From Shewanella khirikhana (lineage in GTDB: Bacteria > Pseudomonadota > Gammaproteobacteria > Enterobacterales > Shewanellaceae): 64,000 bases of DNA. A model generated the notes under the pieces. It saw only the letters and a program-made list of their open reading frames with translations, ran no database searches and was not told the origin of the DNA. Below are positions 1-8,231 of this stretch, in pieces; within the stretch, counting starts at the first letter, position 1, and each line of letters starts with the position of its first letter. Made by a program: the position numbers and the translations under genes. The stretch is taken from contig NZ_CP020373.1 of the NCBI RefSeq assembly GCF_003957745.1, positions 62,001-126,000 on the forward strand, read 5' to 3'.

Positions 1-1945
1 GCTTGTTGGCCAATGCCCGCACATATCTGTCTTTAGCTTGCTCGAAACTGGTTTCATCCACTGTGGGTTGCAGCCTCAGCATCTCCTGGAGCAGCAGCGG
101 CTGCTTGTCGGTAAAGCCAAAAATCTGCAAATACATGCCCTGACCGACAATGGGCGAGGCATAAATACCTGCCGCTCTTGCCTCAGCGGTCAGCTGACTT
201 TGCTGCAGTTCATACAGATCCTCCCACAACTCCAGCGCCACCTGGTTTTCTATCTGTTCAATGGCGTCGCCGACATTCAGATGAACAACCAACCCCCCTT
301 TGGGCTGCTGAGAAAATTGCTGACTGGGGTAATGCCACACGTTCACGCCGTCTTTATCCACTTTAAGCTCAGGTTTTGCCTGCTGCATCCCCTGGGTTTT
401 CAAAGTAAAGCGCTCCGGCATCATGCGGTTAACCCGGGGCAGAGCCAACGCGGTATTTGTTCCTTGCCAGCTGTCAAACTGGCTTTGTGGGATATCCTCA
501 ATTCGGTACTCGCCAGTGTAGAAGTGTTGGCTATCAGCAACCTCTTCATCTTTACTGATATACCAAACTCTGAGCGTTTGCGGGGTTAGCTGCTCAAGCA
601 GCCGATTAATGGCGTCTGCATTGAACTGACCGTAATAGTAATTGGCATTAATCGCATAATTAATTGGATAGTCCTGCATGGTGTTAGCCAGGGCGAAGGC
701 ATAGTCGAACTCTTCCACCTTGCGTAGGAAGCGGAAATCGTTATCCAGCGAGGTTTTGATCTCGTTGAAATACTTTTTATCCACACCCTGTTGCTTCACC
801 AGTTCTATGTACTGCATCACCAACGCCAGAGCTTCATCTCTGTGTTTCATGCCCTCATCGGTCAGATCCATGGTGATACTCAGTTCGCCATAGTTGCCGT
901 AGTTCTTAGGGCTGGAGCTGGCATAAAGCGAACTTATCCAGCCCTTCTCTTTCAGCAGCTGTTCAGGCGTGCCCGGCATTTCAGAACCCAGCAGATAAGT
1001 CACAAAGCGATTGGGTTGATACATGAACTCATGGATATTGTTGCGTATGGTGAAATCCAGCTTTAGCTGTTTCACGTCTTTATTGGGCTTGTAATACACC
1101 TTCTTGCCGCCCACATCCGCAAAGTTTATTTCAGCGGTAATGCCAGGTTTGTCTATCTGCTTGTCTTTGATTGGGGAGAAGTGTTTGCGCGCCAACTTTT
1201 CCATTTCATCCAGTGGCAGATTACTGATCAGCGCCACCTTCATAATATTGGCCGAGTAGTACTTGTCGTAGAAGGCTACTGTTTCGGTGTGTAACTTACT
1301 GCCCTCTTTATCACCCAGCGTTTCAAGGTTACCAATCAGGAAACGGTTGGCGGGATGCTCTCCCATCATTTGCCGTGAAAGCTTGAACTGACCGAAATAA
1401 TCCAGCTCACGGCGCATGGACCATTCGGCATTCAGCGCACTCTTCGCTTTCTCAGAGGATTCAGGATAAAGCTTGGGAGACTTAAAGAAATCGGAGAAGC
1501 GGTCCAGCGCTTCATCGTAGGCGTCATTCTTCACCTTGAACATGTAACTGGTGCCGGTCATCCCGGTAGAGGCATTGGACGTACCGCCATTTTGAGACAA
1601 AAACTCTTTATATTCAGCGGTACCCGGGTACTTCTCAGTGCCCAGAAACAGCAAATGCTCCAGGTAATGTGCCAACCCCTGCTGAGTCATGGGGTCTTGT
1701 AATAAACCCACTCCCACAGTCAATGCTGCAGCTGACTTATCTGTGGAAGGATCAGATACCAGAATCACTTCAAGGTTATTGTCCAGCTTCAAGGTGCGAT
1801 AACCACGTTGGTCATTGGGGCTGACCGCTAACTCAGTCAGAGGAGCCAACTGCTGAACCGAGGAAGTCTGTGAACTTTGATTTGTGCTGCTGCAACCCGA
1901 CGTTATTGCCAAGAACAAGGTGCTCAGTGCCAGTGTTTTTTTCAT
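1..1945 (-). CDS. M16 family zinc metallopeptidase lipoprotein (pitrilysin/insulinase-like), 3' end cut by window
   Basis: The reading frame is open from an ATG at 1945 to the window edge (648 codons) and keeps the same phase at both ends. The N-terminus is a lipoprotein signal with Cys18 as the lipidation site (ITSGC), so the enzyme is probably membrane-anchored in the periplasm or at the outer membrane. The M16 inverted zinc motif HxxEH is present (HYLEH, His93-His97), followed by a pitrilysin-like stretch (LFLGTEKYP, then NGGTSNAST) and a downstream NAEW that should supply the distal Glu ligand. Full pitrilysins are about 930-960 residues, so about a third lies outside the window. The family degrades peptides. 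The protein is related to PtrA, but the lipoprotein signal differs from the cleaved signal of E. coli PtrA. Confidence 0.9.
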   Translation of the reverse strand, partial: MKKTLALSTLFLAITSGCSSTNQSSQTSSVQQLAPLTELAVSPNDQRGYRTLKLDNNLEVILVSDPSTDKSAAALTVGVGLLQDPMTQQGLAHYLEHLLFLGTEKYPGTAEYKEFLSQNGGTSNASTGMTGTSYMFKVKNDAYDEALDRFSDFFKSPKLYPESSEKAKSALNAEWSMRRELDYFGQFKLSRQMMGEHPANRFLIGNLETLGDKEGSKLHTETVAFYDKYYSANIMKVALISNLPLDEMEKLARKHFSPIKDKQIDKPGITAEINFADVGGKKVYYKPNKDVKQLKLDFTIRNNIHEFMYQPNRFVTYLLGSEMPGTPEQLLKEKGWISSLYASSSPKNYGNYGELSITMDLTDEGMKHRDEALALVMQYIELVKQQGVDKKYFNEIKTSLDNDFRFLRKVEEFDYAFALANTMQDYPINYAINANYYYGQFNADAINRLLEQLTPQTLRVWYISKDEEVADSQHFYTGEYRIEDIPQSQFDSWQGTNTALALPRVNRMMPERFTLKTQGMQQAKPELKVDKDGVNVWHYPSQQFSQQPKGGLVVHLNVGDAIEQIENQVALELWEDLYELQQSQLTAEARAAGIYASPIVGQGMYLQIFGFTDKQPLLLQEMLRLQPTVDETSFEQAKDRYVRALANK

Positions 1946-2009
1946 ACTAATTCCTTTTAAATGAATATTTAGAGTTTGTATCACGCACCACGAGGACATC
2001 CACAATTCT

Positions 2010-2070
2010 CTGCGGCCGCCTCGAGCGGGATTGGGTGCATTCCTTGGCAGAAGTGCTATGGCTGGCCTTA
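2010..2070 (+). repeat. Copy 1 of a dispersed direct repeat (short, divergent copy)
   Basis: This copy contains the core GCGGCCGCCTCGAGCGGGAT and the following TTCCTTGGCAGAAGTGC plus TATGGCTGGCC, shared with copies at about 2817, 3138 and 4662, all in the same orientation. It lies in the 228-bp gap between the divergent M16 peptidase and the small lipoprotein gene. It lacks the 5' half (TACGCCATGTGCTCAAACG) seen in copies 2 and 4. Confidence 0.7.
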
Positions 2071-2173
2071 CTTTCCCCTATGATTTCAAAGGAAAGCAGG
2101 CAAATTTTGTCTGGTAATCGGAGTAGCTTCCAAGCATATTTGAAAACACCGCTAAACGAGAATCTTGCTGTCT

Positions 2174-2548
2174 ATGCTGAAACATGTGCTTTTGATACTG
2201 CTGATATGTGGCCTTGTTATTGGGTGTGAAACACCCGATCCCCAAATGGGAGCAGTCATGGCGCAAAAGGCTCTTTGGCAAAAACGTGTCGATCAGCAGC
2301 TGAGATTTGATAACAAGCATGATGTTTTCTTGCTCTGGATAAGCAACGAATATGGTGTTGAGCCGCTTCGTTTCGAACATTACTCGAATAAGGTTCCCAC
2401 CTATTTACAGTTGGAAAGTATTCCCAGCGATAGAGATGCAGGCTGTGAATATCACATAGTGCTAAGTATGAAACTCACAGATGATCTACGCATTAGCTCA
2501 ACGAGCACCTCAGTTATGAAGACGTGTTCTTTTAAGCCAAAAGGGTAG
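2174..2548 (+). CDS. Small putative lipoprotein, unknown function
   Basis: This 124-residue protein starts at the ATG at 2174. A TTG nine bases upstream would only add three residues ahead of a good signal peptide. The N-terminus is a hydrophobic stretch ending in a lipobox (GLVIGC), so the mature protein probably begins at Cys20 and is membrane-anchored. The rest has no domain I recognise; a Cys appears in DAGCEYH and another near the C-terminus. It is the only + strand gene in the repeat-rich segment and is followed by a strong terminator. No clear Shine-Dalgarno sequence is visible. It may be cargo of the island. Confidence 0.6.
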   Translation: MLKHVLLILLICGLVIGCETPDPQMGAVMAQKALWQKRVDQQLRFDNKHDVFLLWISNEYGVEPLRFEHYSNKVPTYLQLESIPSDRDAGCEYHIVLSMKLTDDLRISSTSTSVMKTCSFKPKG

Positions 2549-2580
2549 AACCAGGCAGGGTTAAGCCTCTGTAGTTAAGG

Positions 2581-2612
2581 AAAAGGCCTGCGTATTGAAC
2601 GCGGGCCTTTTC
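2581..2612 (+). terminator. Rho-independent terminator after small lipoprotein
   Basis: AAAAGGCCTGCG pairs with CGCGGGCCTTTT (12 bp, one G-T pair) around a 7-8 nt loop, with T residues following. Confidence 0.8.
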
Positions 2613-2689
2613 CATTTCAGTGGTATCTGCCGAGGGCGGGGGAGTGTGAGATTTGGCCGTTCTCGGCGGCCCAAAATCGCCGCCTCCGG

Positions 2690-2721
2690 GCAAGGGGCTT
2701 TGCTTGTACAAAGCCCCTTGC
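2690..2721. repeat. Perfect 13-bp inverted repeat (hairpin)
   Basis: GCAAGGGGCTTTG (2690-2702) is the exact reverse complement of CAAAGCCCCTTGC (2709-2721), with a 6-nt loop. There is no T tract on either side, so it is not a typical terminator. Confidence 0.8.
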
Positions 2722-2816
2722 ATCCCAAAGGACACCCGCGACGAAGCGGACGACTCCTTGTGCGTTTTTGAGCCCATTGGCTACACGAGAGACTCGCATC
2801 CTGCTCGACCCTCGAG

Positions 2817-2924
2817 CTTCGACGTCCTGTCTCAGCTACGCCATGTGCTCAAACGCCCTGCGGCCGCTTCGAGCGGGATTGGCGTAACCCTCGGCATAAG
2901 TGTTATGGGTGTCCTGTCTTTTTT
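2817..2924 (+). repeat. Copy 2 of the dispersed direct repeat
   Basis: This is a full-length copy of about 108 bp. It shares TACGCCATGTGCTCAAACG, the GC-rich hairpin CCGCT-TCG-AGCGG, and the tail TCGGCATAAGTGTTATGGG then TGTCCTGTC with the other copies. In this copy an outer ACGCC/GGCGT pairing extends the hairpin. Confidence 0.75.
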
Positions 2925-3137
2925 GCGCGACGAAGCGGACGACCCCTTGGGCATCAGGTGTCCTTTTGCTCTCGCGTCAGACGCTCGGATTTACATCCAT
3001 CCCGGCTCGGCGTCAGTGCCTCGCGCTCGTGAGCTTGTCACTGCGTGACACACGCCCCTGATTGACTGGCGCTGGTAAGCATCTGCCGGACAGGAGTCCC
3101 AATGCCGTGAAGGGCAGGACGCCCGTGAACGGCCATG

Positions 3138-3229
3138 CCTCGCTACGCCATTTTCAGCAACGCCCTGCGGCCGCTTCGAGCGGGATTGGGAGTATTCCTC
3201 GGCAAAGGCGTTTTGGGTGTCCTAGCTTT
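3138..3229 (+). repeat. Copy 3 of the dispersed direct repeat, abutting the rexB 3' end
   Basis: This copy shares CTACGCCAT, ACGCCCTGCGGCCGCTTCG, AGCGGGATTGG and TATTCCTCGGCAAAGGCG with the others. It ends about 12 bp from the stop codon of the RexB-like gene (3242), which is transcribed towards it. Confidence 0.75.
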
Positions 3230-3241
3230 TCGACGAGTTTG

Positions 3242-3676
3242 TTAGTTGCCTTTTTTATGGAATATAAGGCTATAAGATGCAATAGAGATCATTAAAATTT
3301 GTACTAGAGATATAGCAACAGCCACTACTACCCATGGCATTAAACCGGTAAACACAACAGTTATTGATGAGAGTATGAAGGTTAACAGTAACGTTATCAG
3401 CGTTACTAAGTAAAGTTCACCAAAAACTCTGAAGTAACCGTACTTTGCATAGCTCAATATTCTTGGTTTATCACTCATACCCACGATCACGGCTAAAGCC
3501 GTGATCAAGAAACCTAACATCGTAAAGCTGAATGTTGCCAGTATTGTCAGCAAAACATCTGATTTGCTAGCTAGCTTCCCCAGCAGAGGCTTCGATATCC
3601 CCGCTTTCAGAAGGAAGTGCAAACCGATCCCAGGCGCTAGCATTACAGTAACTAGCAACATCCTCAAGCCTATCAT
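3242..3676 (-). CDS. rexB: RexB-like membrane protein (lambda Rex exclusion effector)
   Basis: This hydrophobic protein resembles phage lambda RexB, a four-helix inner-membrane protein thought to act as an ion channel that depolarises the cell when RexA senses phage DNA. I chose the ATG at 3676 because AAAGG lies 7 bases upstream. It gives 144 residues, which is the length I recall for lambda RexB; an ATG at 3691 adds five residues. The best match is TMLGFLITALAVIVG followed by a basic loop ending in YAKYGY, against lambda TMIAILIAALTFLIG ... REYGY. Helices are near residues 5-25, 40-65, 85-110 and 110-135. The gene overlaps the 3' end of the RexA-like gene by 110 bp. The match was made by eye. 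Confidence 0.75.
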   Translation of the reverse strand: MIGLRMLLVTVMLAPGIGLHFLLKAGISKPLLGKLASKSDVLLTILATFSFTMLGFLITALAVIVGMSDKPRILSYAKYGYFRVFGELYLVTLITLLLTFILSSITVVFTGLMPWVVVAVAISLVQILMISIASYSLIFHKKGN

Positions 3677-4523
3677 TTGAATACCTTTCATCGTTTCTAT
3701 ATTCTGCCAGCTTCAAGCTCAATGGTTGATTCGCTAGCTTTTTCTCTGCAATCCTAGTCGCTATACTCATTTCAGACGATTCAAGGTAATCGTTTATAAA
3801 GCCATTACCTGCGATATAAAAGTCTGACAACGACTCATCTAACGACTCTTTGGCCCTAACCATGTACTTCTCAAGACCATCACCTGAAATCACATTTGTT
3901 AGAGCTGGAATATGTTCCTTAATATCACAACCGCGACGCGGTTTAAATGTAACTTCTATAGCATCAATCTCATCAGGAAGAGTACCGCCAAAAAACTGCC
4001 CAAACTGCACGAACGCATTATTTGAGGCAGATACTTCAAAAGTTGTTCTACCAACTGAGTTCATAGTCATGACATCACTTGAGCTAACCTGCACAGGAAA
4101 TGGAGTAGCAATAAATTCATACGTCAATGACAGCGTTGAAAGCAGTTGTTCTATGAAGTAAACAAAACTAGAGTTTTTTGGTCCTTGGCTAGTTGATGCA
4201 ATCGCATAATGATCATTCTCGATATAGACATAGCTGGCGAAACCTACTTTTTCGTTGTCGTCTAAGTCATCTCTGATGTCTTCATATGTAAAGCTTTCGG
4301 AATTTATGATTTTTATAAGCTCGTTATTTTTTGTAGTAATCAGGGTAAACAAATGAGCATTATTGCTAGGAATCAAGAAAATTGTTTCACCTGAACGAGA
4401 TACAAATGACCGCTTCAAATGTGCAGGAGCATTCTGAACGTATGCTCGCAGTAAGTCTAAGACGGTATGACGATACTTATTATCATTACGCTTAAAGTGA
4501 TAAGAATAGTAAGTTAGTTTCAT
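3567..4523 (-). CDS. rexA: RexA-like DNA-binding sensor protein of a Rex exclusion pair
   Basis: This 318-residue protein resembles phage lambda RexA (279 residues), the DNA-binding sensor that triggers RexB. By eye, LDDNEKVGF (87-95) matches lambda LADDESLGF. DVMTMNSVGRTTFEV (150-164) matches DVMHMHFIGRTTVKV. FKPRRGCDIK (193-202) matches IKPKFKRDIK. RAKESLDESLSDFYIAGNGF (223-242) matches RAKDEAGDILTEHYLSEKGH. The order is conserved along the whole length. The C-terminus is about 40 residues longer than lambda RexA and is the part that overlaps rexB in another frame. There is no repressor gene or other prophage gene beside it, unlike lambda, where rexAB follow cI. A promoter is suggested just upstream. 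Confidence 0.8.
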   Translation of the reverse strand: MKLTYYSYHFKRNDNKYRHTVLDLLRAYVQNAPAHLKRSFVSRSGETIFLIPSNNAHLFTLITTKNNELIKIINSESFTYEDIRDDLDDNEKVGFASYVYIENDHYAIASTSQGPKNSSFVYFIEQLLSTLSLTYEFIATPFPVQVSSSDVMTMNSVGRTTFEVSASNNAFVQFGQFFGGTLPDEIDAIEVTFKPRRGCDIKEHIPALTNVISGDGLEKYMVRAKESLDESLSDFYIAGNGFINDYLESSEMSIATRIAEKKLANQPLSLKLAEYRNDERYSNDRLEDVASYCNASAWDRFALPSESGDIEASAGEAS

Positions 4524-4552
4524 TGAAATTAGACACCTTTATTTTTTGGGGG

Positions 4553-4581
4553 ATTTTACAAGTTAACCACCAAAAAACCAA
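4553..4581 (-). promoter_or_regulatory. Possible sigma70 promoter for rexAB
   Basis: On the minus strand, TTGGTT (4576-4581) and TAAAAT (4553-4558) are separated by 17 bp and lie 30-58 bp upstream of the rexA ATG. The -35 match is weak. A separate promoter would fit the 267-bp gap and repeat copy 4 that separate rexAB from nurA. Confidence 0.35.
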
Positions 4582-4661
4582 ATGAAATACCGTAAATTGA
4601 TGGGTGAGGCAACTAACAGTTGTATAGTGCGCATGGGGAGAGAGAGAGGACACCTACAACA

Positions 4662-4770
4662 CTTCGAAGTCTTGTCGCAGCTAAGCCATGTGCTCAAACG
4701 CCCAGCGGCTGCTTCAAGCAGCGGGATTTGTGTATTCCTCGACAGAAGTGCTATGGCTGTCCTGAGTTTT
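4662..4770 (+). repeat. Copy 4 of the dispersed direct repeat, abutting the nurA 3' end
   Basis: This full-length copy is close to copy 2 (AGCCATGTGCTCAAACGCCC, then TATTCCTCGACAGAAGTGCT). Its hairpin is CTGCTT-C-AAGCAG instead of CCGCT-TCG-AGCGG, so both arms changed together and pairing is retained. It ends about 20 bp from the nurA stop codon (4791). Confidence 0.75.
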
Positions 4771-4790
4771 CTTTTGACTTGTTTCTGGTA

Positions 4791-6179
4791 CTAACCTGAG
4801 TTTCCGTTTATAGCTTCTTTGGCAAAACGCTGAAGTATTTTTGAGCTTGGCAAATCAGCAAGGGATACAAGCTTATTAGCCATAGCTACTGGAATTAATG
4901 CGCTATCATACATGTCGCACTTCAATCTAGCTATTGTATTCAAAACTTTGTCTAAATATCGATAATCACTAACTGAAGGTGTTAACTTCTTTTGTTGCAT
5001 AGGTAGTGTGACTACATACATATTTTCAGAATCAGATTTGAATATTATTTTTCCACCGTAATAGCTTGTACTACCAAATGGAGTTTTAGAATTTGGGTCA
5101 CCTGGATATACATATTTATAAAGATATGGTGTAGATAATATAAGAGCTGTTCCTTTTTTTACATATCCTTCAATTAACGATGCGTGCTCAACACATTGGC
5201 CACTTTTCTCTACTCCAGCCAGCTTGAGACCATATTTCATCTCCAAGTAAGAAACCATTCTTCTCATTGGCTTATGAATATTGGCTGTTTGCCCTGGGAA
5301 GCTGAGTGGACCATCTTTCAAAAATAAAGTGTTCTTAAGTAAATCTGGTTTTACAGCTTTTAATAACTTAAAAATGTGGGCTAGCATTAACTGCTCTGTT
5401 GCCGATGTTACATAACCCATAACGCCCCCAGCACCTAGGATGTCATCTACCGCTTCATGTAATCGGAATACATCTGTAATTCTTATTTCCTCACCACATG
5501 CAGTACAGGGAGTTAAAAATTTACCCTCAAAGTTGCTTCTATATAATTCTATATCCTTTGTTGAGCAGTGAGGGCAAGATGCCAATATCCATTTATCATC
5601 CCGCTCTTGGTCGTTGAACGTGCTTCCGTCTTTTCTTTCTTCATTTGGAAGATATTCAGAAAAAAGTAACCACTTTAAAGTTTGACATAGATTTGAACTA
5701 TCACCTAAATCAGAAGAAAGAAAAAACTCAAACAAAGTTTTTGATATTGTCTCTGTAAGTGTTCTGCAATCTTTTCTACATACATGATTAGATGGTAACA
5801 CTAGTTTCAATCTATCGATTTTATTTAATTTTGCAATATCTTCAGGATCAATAAACTTACTACTGTCTAATTCCTTTAAATCAGACATCTTCAACATCAT
5901 CGCACCAAATTGAAAGAAACAGACATTTGAAGATGGGTATCCCTTATCTACTTCAACATCAGTGTAACCGCCGTCAATTACAACAATTTGGTCAATGCCC
6001 GTGCTACCACCTCTGATTAAATGGTGCTCTATACTCTGCAGCTCAATGTCATTCTTCTTTATCGGAAGTCTACAGTTTTCTAACAGAGACTTCATTTTTG
6101 GATCATTTATAAGCTGACTATGGGCAGATTTGCTGGCAGATTCAAATGGCTTGTATCCTTTTCCACTGGAGTAGGCCAT
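4791..6179 (-). CDS. NurA-domain nuclease with an inserted zinc ribbon
   Basis: This 462-residue protein starts at the ATG at 6179, one base after the herA-like stop codon, with AAGGA upstream; a longer frame to 6245 lies inside the upstream gene. IVVIDGGY (Asp69) looks like the first catalytic motif of NurA nucleases, and FLKDGPLSFPG (Asp289) with LAGVEKSG (320-327) looks like the later conserved block. Between them is a CPHC...CTAC pair (Cys202, Cys205, Cys225, Cys228), likely a zinc ribbon, which simple archaeal NurA proteins lack. NurA enzymes are Mn-dependent nucleases that work with the hexameric translocase HerA, whose homologue lies directly upstream. The fold assignment is by motif only. 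Confidence 0.7.
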   Translation of the reverse strand: MAYSSGKGYKPFESASKSAHSQLINDPKMKSLLENCRLPIKKNDIELQSIEHHLIRGGSTGIDQIVVIDGGYTDVEVDKGYPSSNVCFFQFGAMMLKMSDLKELDSSKFIDPEDIAKLNKIDRLKLVLPSNHVCRKDCRTLTETISKTLFEFFLSSDLGDSSNLCQTLKWLLFSEYLPNEERKDGSTFNDQERDDKWILASCPHCSTKDIELYRSNFEGKFLTPCTACGEEIRITDVFRLHEAVDDILGAGGVMGYVTSATEQLMLAHIFKLLKAVKPDLLKNTLFLKDGPLSFPGQTANIHKPMRRMVSYLEMKYGLKLAGVEKSGQCVEHASLIEGYVKKGTALILSTPYLYKYVYPGDPNSKTPFGSTSYYGGKIIFKSDSENMYVVTLPMQQKKLTPSVSDYRYLDKVLNTIARLKCDMYDSALIPVAMANKLVSLADLPSSKILQRFAKEAINGNSG

Positions 6180-6180
6180 G

Positions 6181-8226
6181 TTAGCATCCTTTTTCGTCGT
6201 GTACTTTAGGGAATTTGTGGATTTGAACAGGAATAACAAAAGCACTAGAGTAGGTCTTCATTCGAACGAAACCTTTATCATTTCCAGAGCTGAATTTTGT
6301 TAATGCTGAAGTGAAATCGGCAAAGTCATAGTATTTTTTAATTTCCCTTGTTTCATCATCATTGTTCAAATGTGCAATAAACCAGTTTTGTGTGTTTTTA
6401 AGAATGTTGGAACTTATTGAGCTAACTTCTTGCGTGGCATAAACCATACCCAAATTAAGCTTGGCTCCTTCTTTTGCGATTCTGTTGTATATTTGTTTTA
6501 GATCTTTGTCGTCTTTTTTGGGGAATAGGTTGTGAGCTTCTTCGAAGTAAAATTGTATGAAATTATTTGCATTCATACTAATGAAGTTTTCCATGGCGTC
6601 ATTGAATATAGCTCGGCATATTCGCTCTGAGTATGTTGCTTGTATCTCAGGATCACCTTGAGAAAGGTCGACAATAACAATTTTTCCTCTACGTAATGAC
6701 TTTAATATGTCGATGTCGAAACTAATGTCACTTTTCGATGTGTGCAGACCTTTAAGTGGTGAAAGCATTTTGAAGCCGCTGACGGAGTTGTTTAACTGTC
6801 TCTTTCCTGTAAGCATAACTAGTACAGCTTTCAGGCTCTCATCTGCCCAATCTTTTCCATTTTTATTTTTATATTTTGTAAAAAATTCGTTCCCTTCTAG
6901 CATGCTTGTCCAAACATTTTCAAACCAAGTACATGCGGCGCTCAAACTAATCCCTTTACTTGGATCTTTTTCGTCGTCTGGAAAGGCAATTTTATTGAGA
7001 TCTTTGTTGCCAGAGAACTTAATTGTTGTAAAGTTATCGGGTACCTTGAATCCTGATTTGTATAGACAGCAAATATAGGCAGCTTTTAGTCGATCGTACC
7101 GCGTTGTTATAGATCTACCTTCGTCATCGTTCTTGCCATATCCTTCCGGAGTATCGAGACTTATCGAGGTGAAGCTCCCAATATAATGTGAGCTTTCACC
7201 ATTTTGGCTAAAATGAGAGCATATAAGTTCAAATCCGTCACTGAGGTCTTTAAAGAAATTAACCTTCATGACTTTAAAACCATCTTTCTCTATTGTACTA
7301 AATCTGTCAGTCCTATTTTCGTAAATTTCAAATATTGCAGTACCCTTGTCCTGGGCATTCGGATTGGCATACTCACCATTGATGTCAAAGATTAGTTGAC
7401 CGGATTTGAACTTTGGAGTGCCATCTTCAGTAAATGGCTCTAGTAGCTCTAAAGGATTGCTTGGTCTATAAGATTCAACGTCCAGAGTTGCTTTGTCGCT
7501 CATATCACAACATGCTGATATAATGGTTTTTACCGTATTAGACTTACCTGTTCGAGTCATCCCAAATAACGCAGTTCTTTTACCTAGAAAGTCAGTAGGA
7601 GTTACATAAACAGGTACATCTTTTTCAGCAGAAGAGAATCTTCTTGATGAACTGTATCTTACTTTTCCGATTTCAATATCAGTTGGTCTCCCTACGATAT
7701 TATCGTCCCTGAAGTTTGCTAGCAATGTTAATACACGAACATTGGGCTTCACTACAGTGTAATTATGAGCACTAAAAAAATTTTCTAAATCAGCACCAAA
7801 TAAAGTGTCATCTCCCTCATTGTAGAAAGTTCCCAGTACACGGCATTCTATTCCTGAAAAGCCCATTTCATATCTGGTGAAACTATCAATCTTATCTGGT
7901 TCAGACTTTAGGTCCACTCCCTCTTTGTAGTAGTCAATCATTGACGCGATAACGTCATTGTCCGTCGGTAATTTTGCCGGACCAATAACTCTTAACAGCA
8001 CTGCTTCTTTTACATCTATATCATGCTCATAATAAGCCAAAAGAAAACAACCTTGAGGGATCCCATTCGCCTTGTATTTTCTAGCATCAGCAACCAATAC
8101 ATTTACCTTGTCATAGTCAATGTAAAATGGTCTGCCAACCTCTATCCCTGTTGCGTACGTTCCATCTTGTTCTCGCTGAAACATATCTGTTTTTGCAAGA
8201 TTAATTACTTCGTTGAAGATCCCCAT
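6181..8226 (-). CDS. HerA-like FtsK-type ATPase / DNA translocase (DUF87)
   Basis: This 681-residue ATPase has an N-terminal beta-rich part (about 20-200) like the HerA-ATP synthase barrel. It is followed by Walker A GMTRTGKSN (222-230), a Walker B segment FIQFYFEEAH (556-565) with Glu562/Glu563, and the HerA-typical GMVYATQEVSSIS (593-605). HerA forms hexamers that pump DNA into a partner nuclease. The start at 8226 has AGGAG a few bases upstream, overlapping the end of the methyltransferase gene 5 bp away. The nuclease partner follows after one base, so the three genes form one operon. Similar HerA proteins occur in several antiphage systems. Base composition is clearly more AT-rich than the flanking core genes. 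Confidence 0.85.
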   Translation of the reverse strand: MGIFNEVINLAKTDMFQREQDGTYATGIEVGRPFYIDYDKVNVLVADARKYKANGIPQGCFLLAYYEHDIDVKEAVLLRVIGPAKLPTDNDVIASMIDYYKEGVDLKSEPDKIDSFTRYEMGFSGIECRVLGTFYNEGDDTLFGADLENFFSAHNYTVVKPNVRVLTLLANFRDDNIVGRPTDIEIGKVRYSSSRRFSSAEKDVPVYVTPTDFLGKRTALFGMTRTGKSNTVKTIISACCDMSDKATLDVESYRPSNPLELLEPFTEDGTPKFKSGQLIFDINGEYANPNAQDKGTAIFEIYENRTDRFSTIEKDGFKVMKVNFFKDLSDGFELICSHFSQNGESSHYIGSFTSISLDTPEGYGKNDDEGRSITTRYDRLKAAYICCLYKSGFKVPDNFTTIKFSGNKDLNKIAFPDDEKDPSKGISLSAACTWFENVWTSMLEGNEFFTKYKNKNGKDWADESLKAVLVMLTGKRQLNNSVSGFKMLSPLKGLHTSKSDISFDIDILKSLRRGKIVIVDLSQGDPEIQATYSERICRAIFNDAMENFISMNANNFIQFYFEEAHNLFPKKDDKDLKQIYNRIAKEGAKLNLGMVYATQEVSSISSNILKNTQNWFIAHLNNDDETREIKKYYDFADFTSALTKFSSGNDKGFVRMKTYSSAFVIPVQIHKFPKVHDEKGC

Positions 8227-8231
8227 AAGTC

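Larger units (their letters stand above)
2549..3241. other. 693-bp intergenic, repeat-rich stretch without a supportable gene
   Basis: Open frames here (for example 2653-3048) are low-complexity, cross the repeats and have no ribosome-binding site, so I do not call them. The stretch holds a terminator (2581-2612), a 13-bp perfect hairpin (2690-2721), repeat copies 2 and 3, and a short direct repeat of GCGACGAAGCGGACGAC (about 2738 and 2928). Confidence 0.6.

Noticed and set aside
2653..3048. 131-codon open frame on the + strand in the repeat-rich module
   Set aside because: It runs through the hairpin and repeat copy 2, has Arg/Pro/Ser-rich composition, and has neither a ribosome-binding site nor a domain.
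2010..4770. Repeats as integron attC sites
   Set aside because: The attC core ends (RYYYAAC and GTTRRRY) are not seen at the repeat borders and no integron integrase gene is in the window, so I describe only a cassette-like layout.
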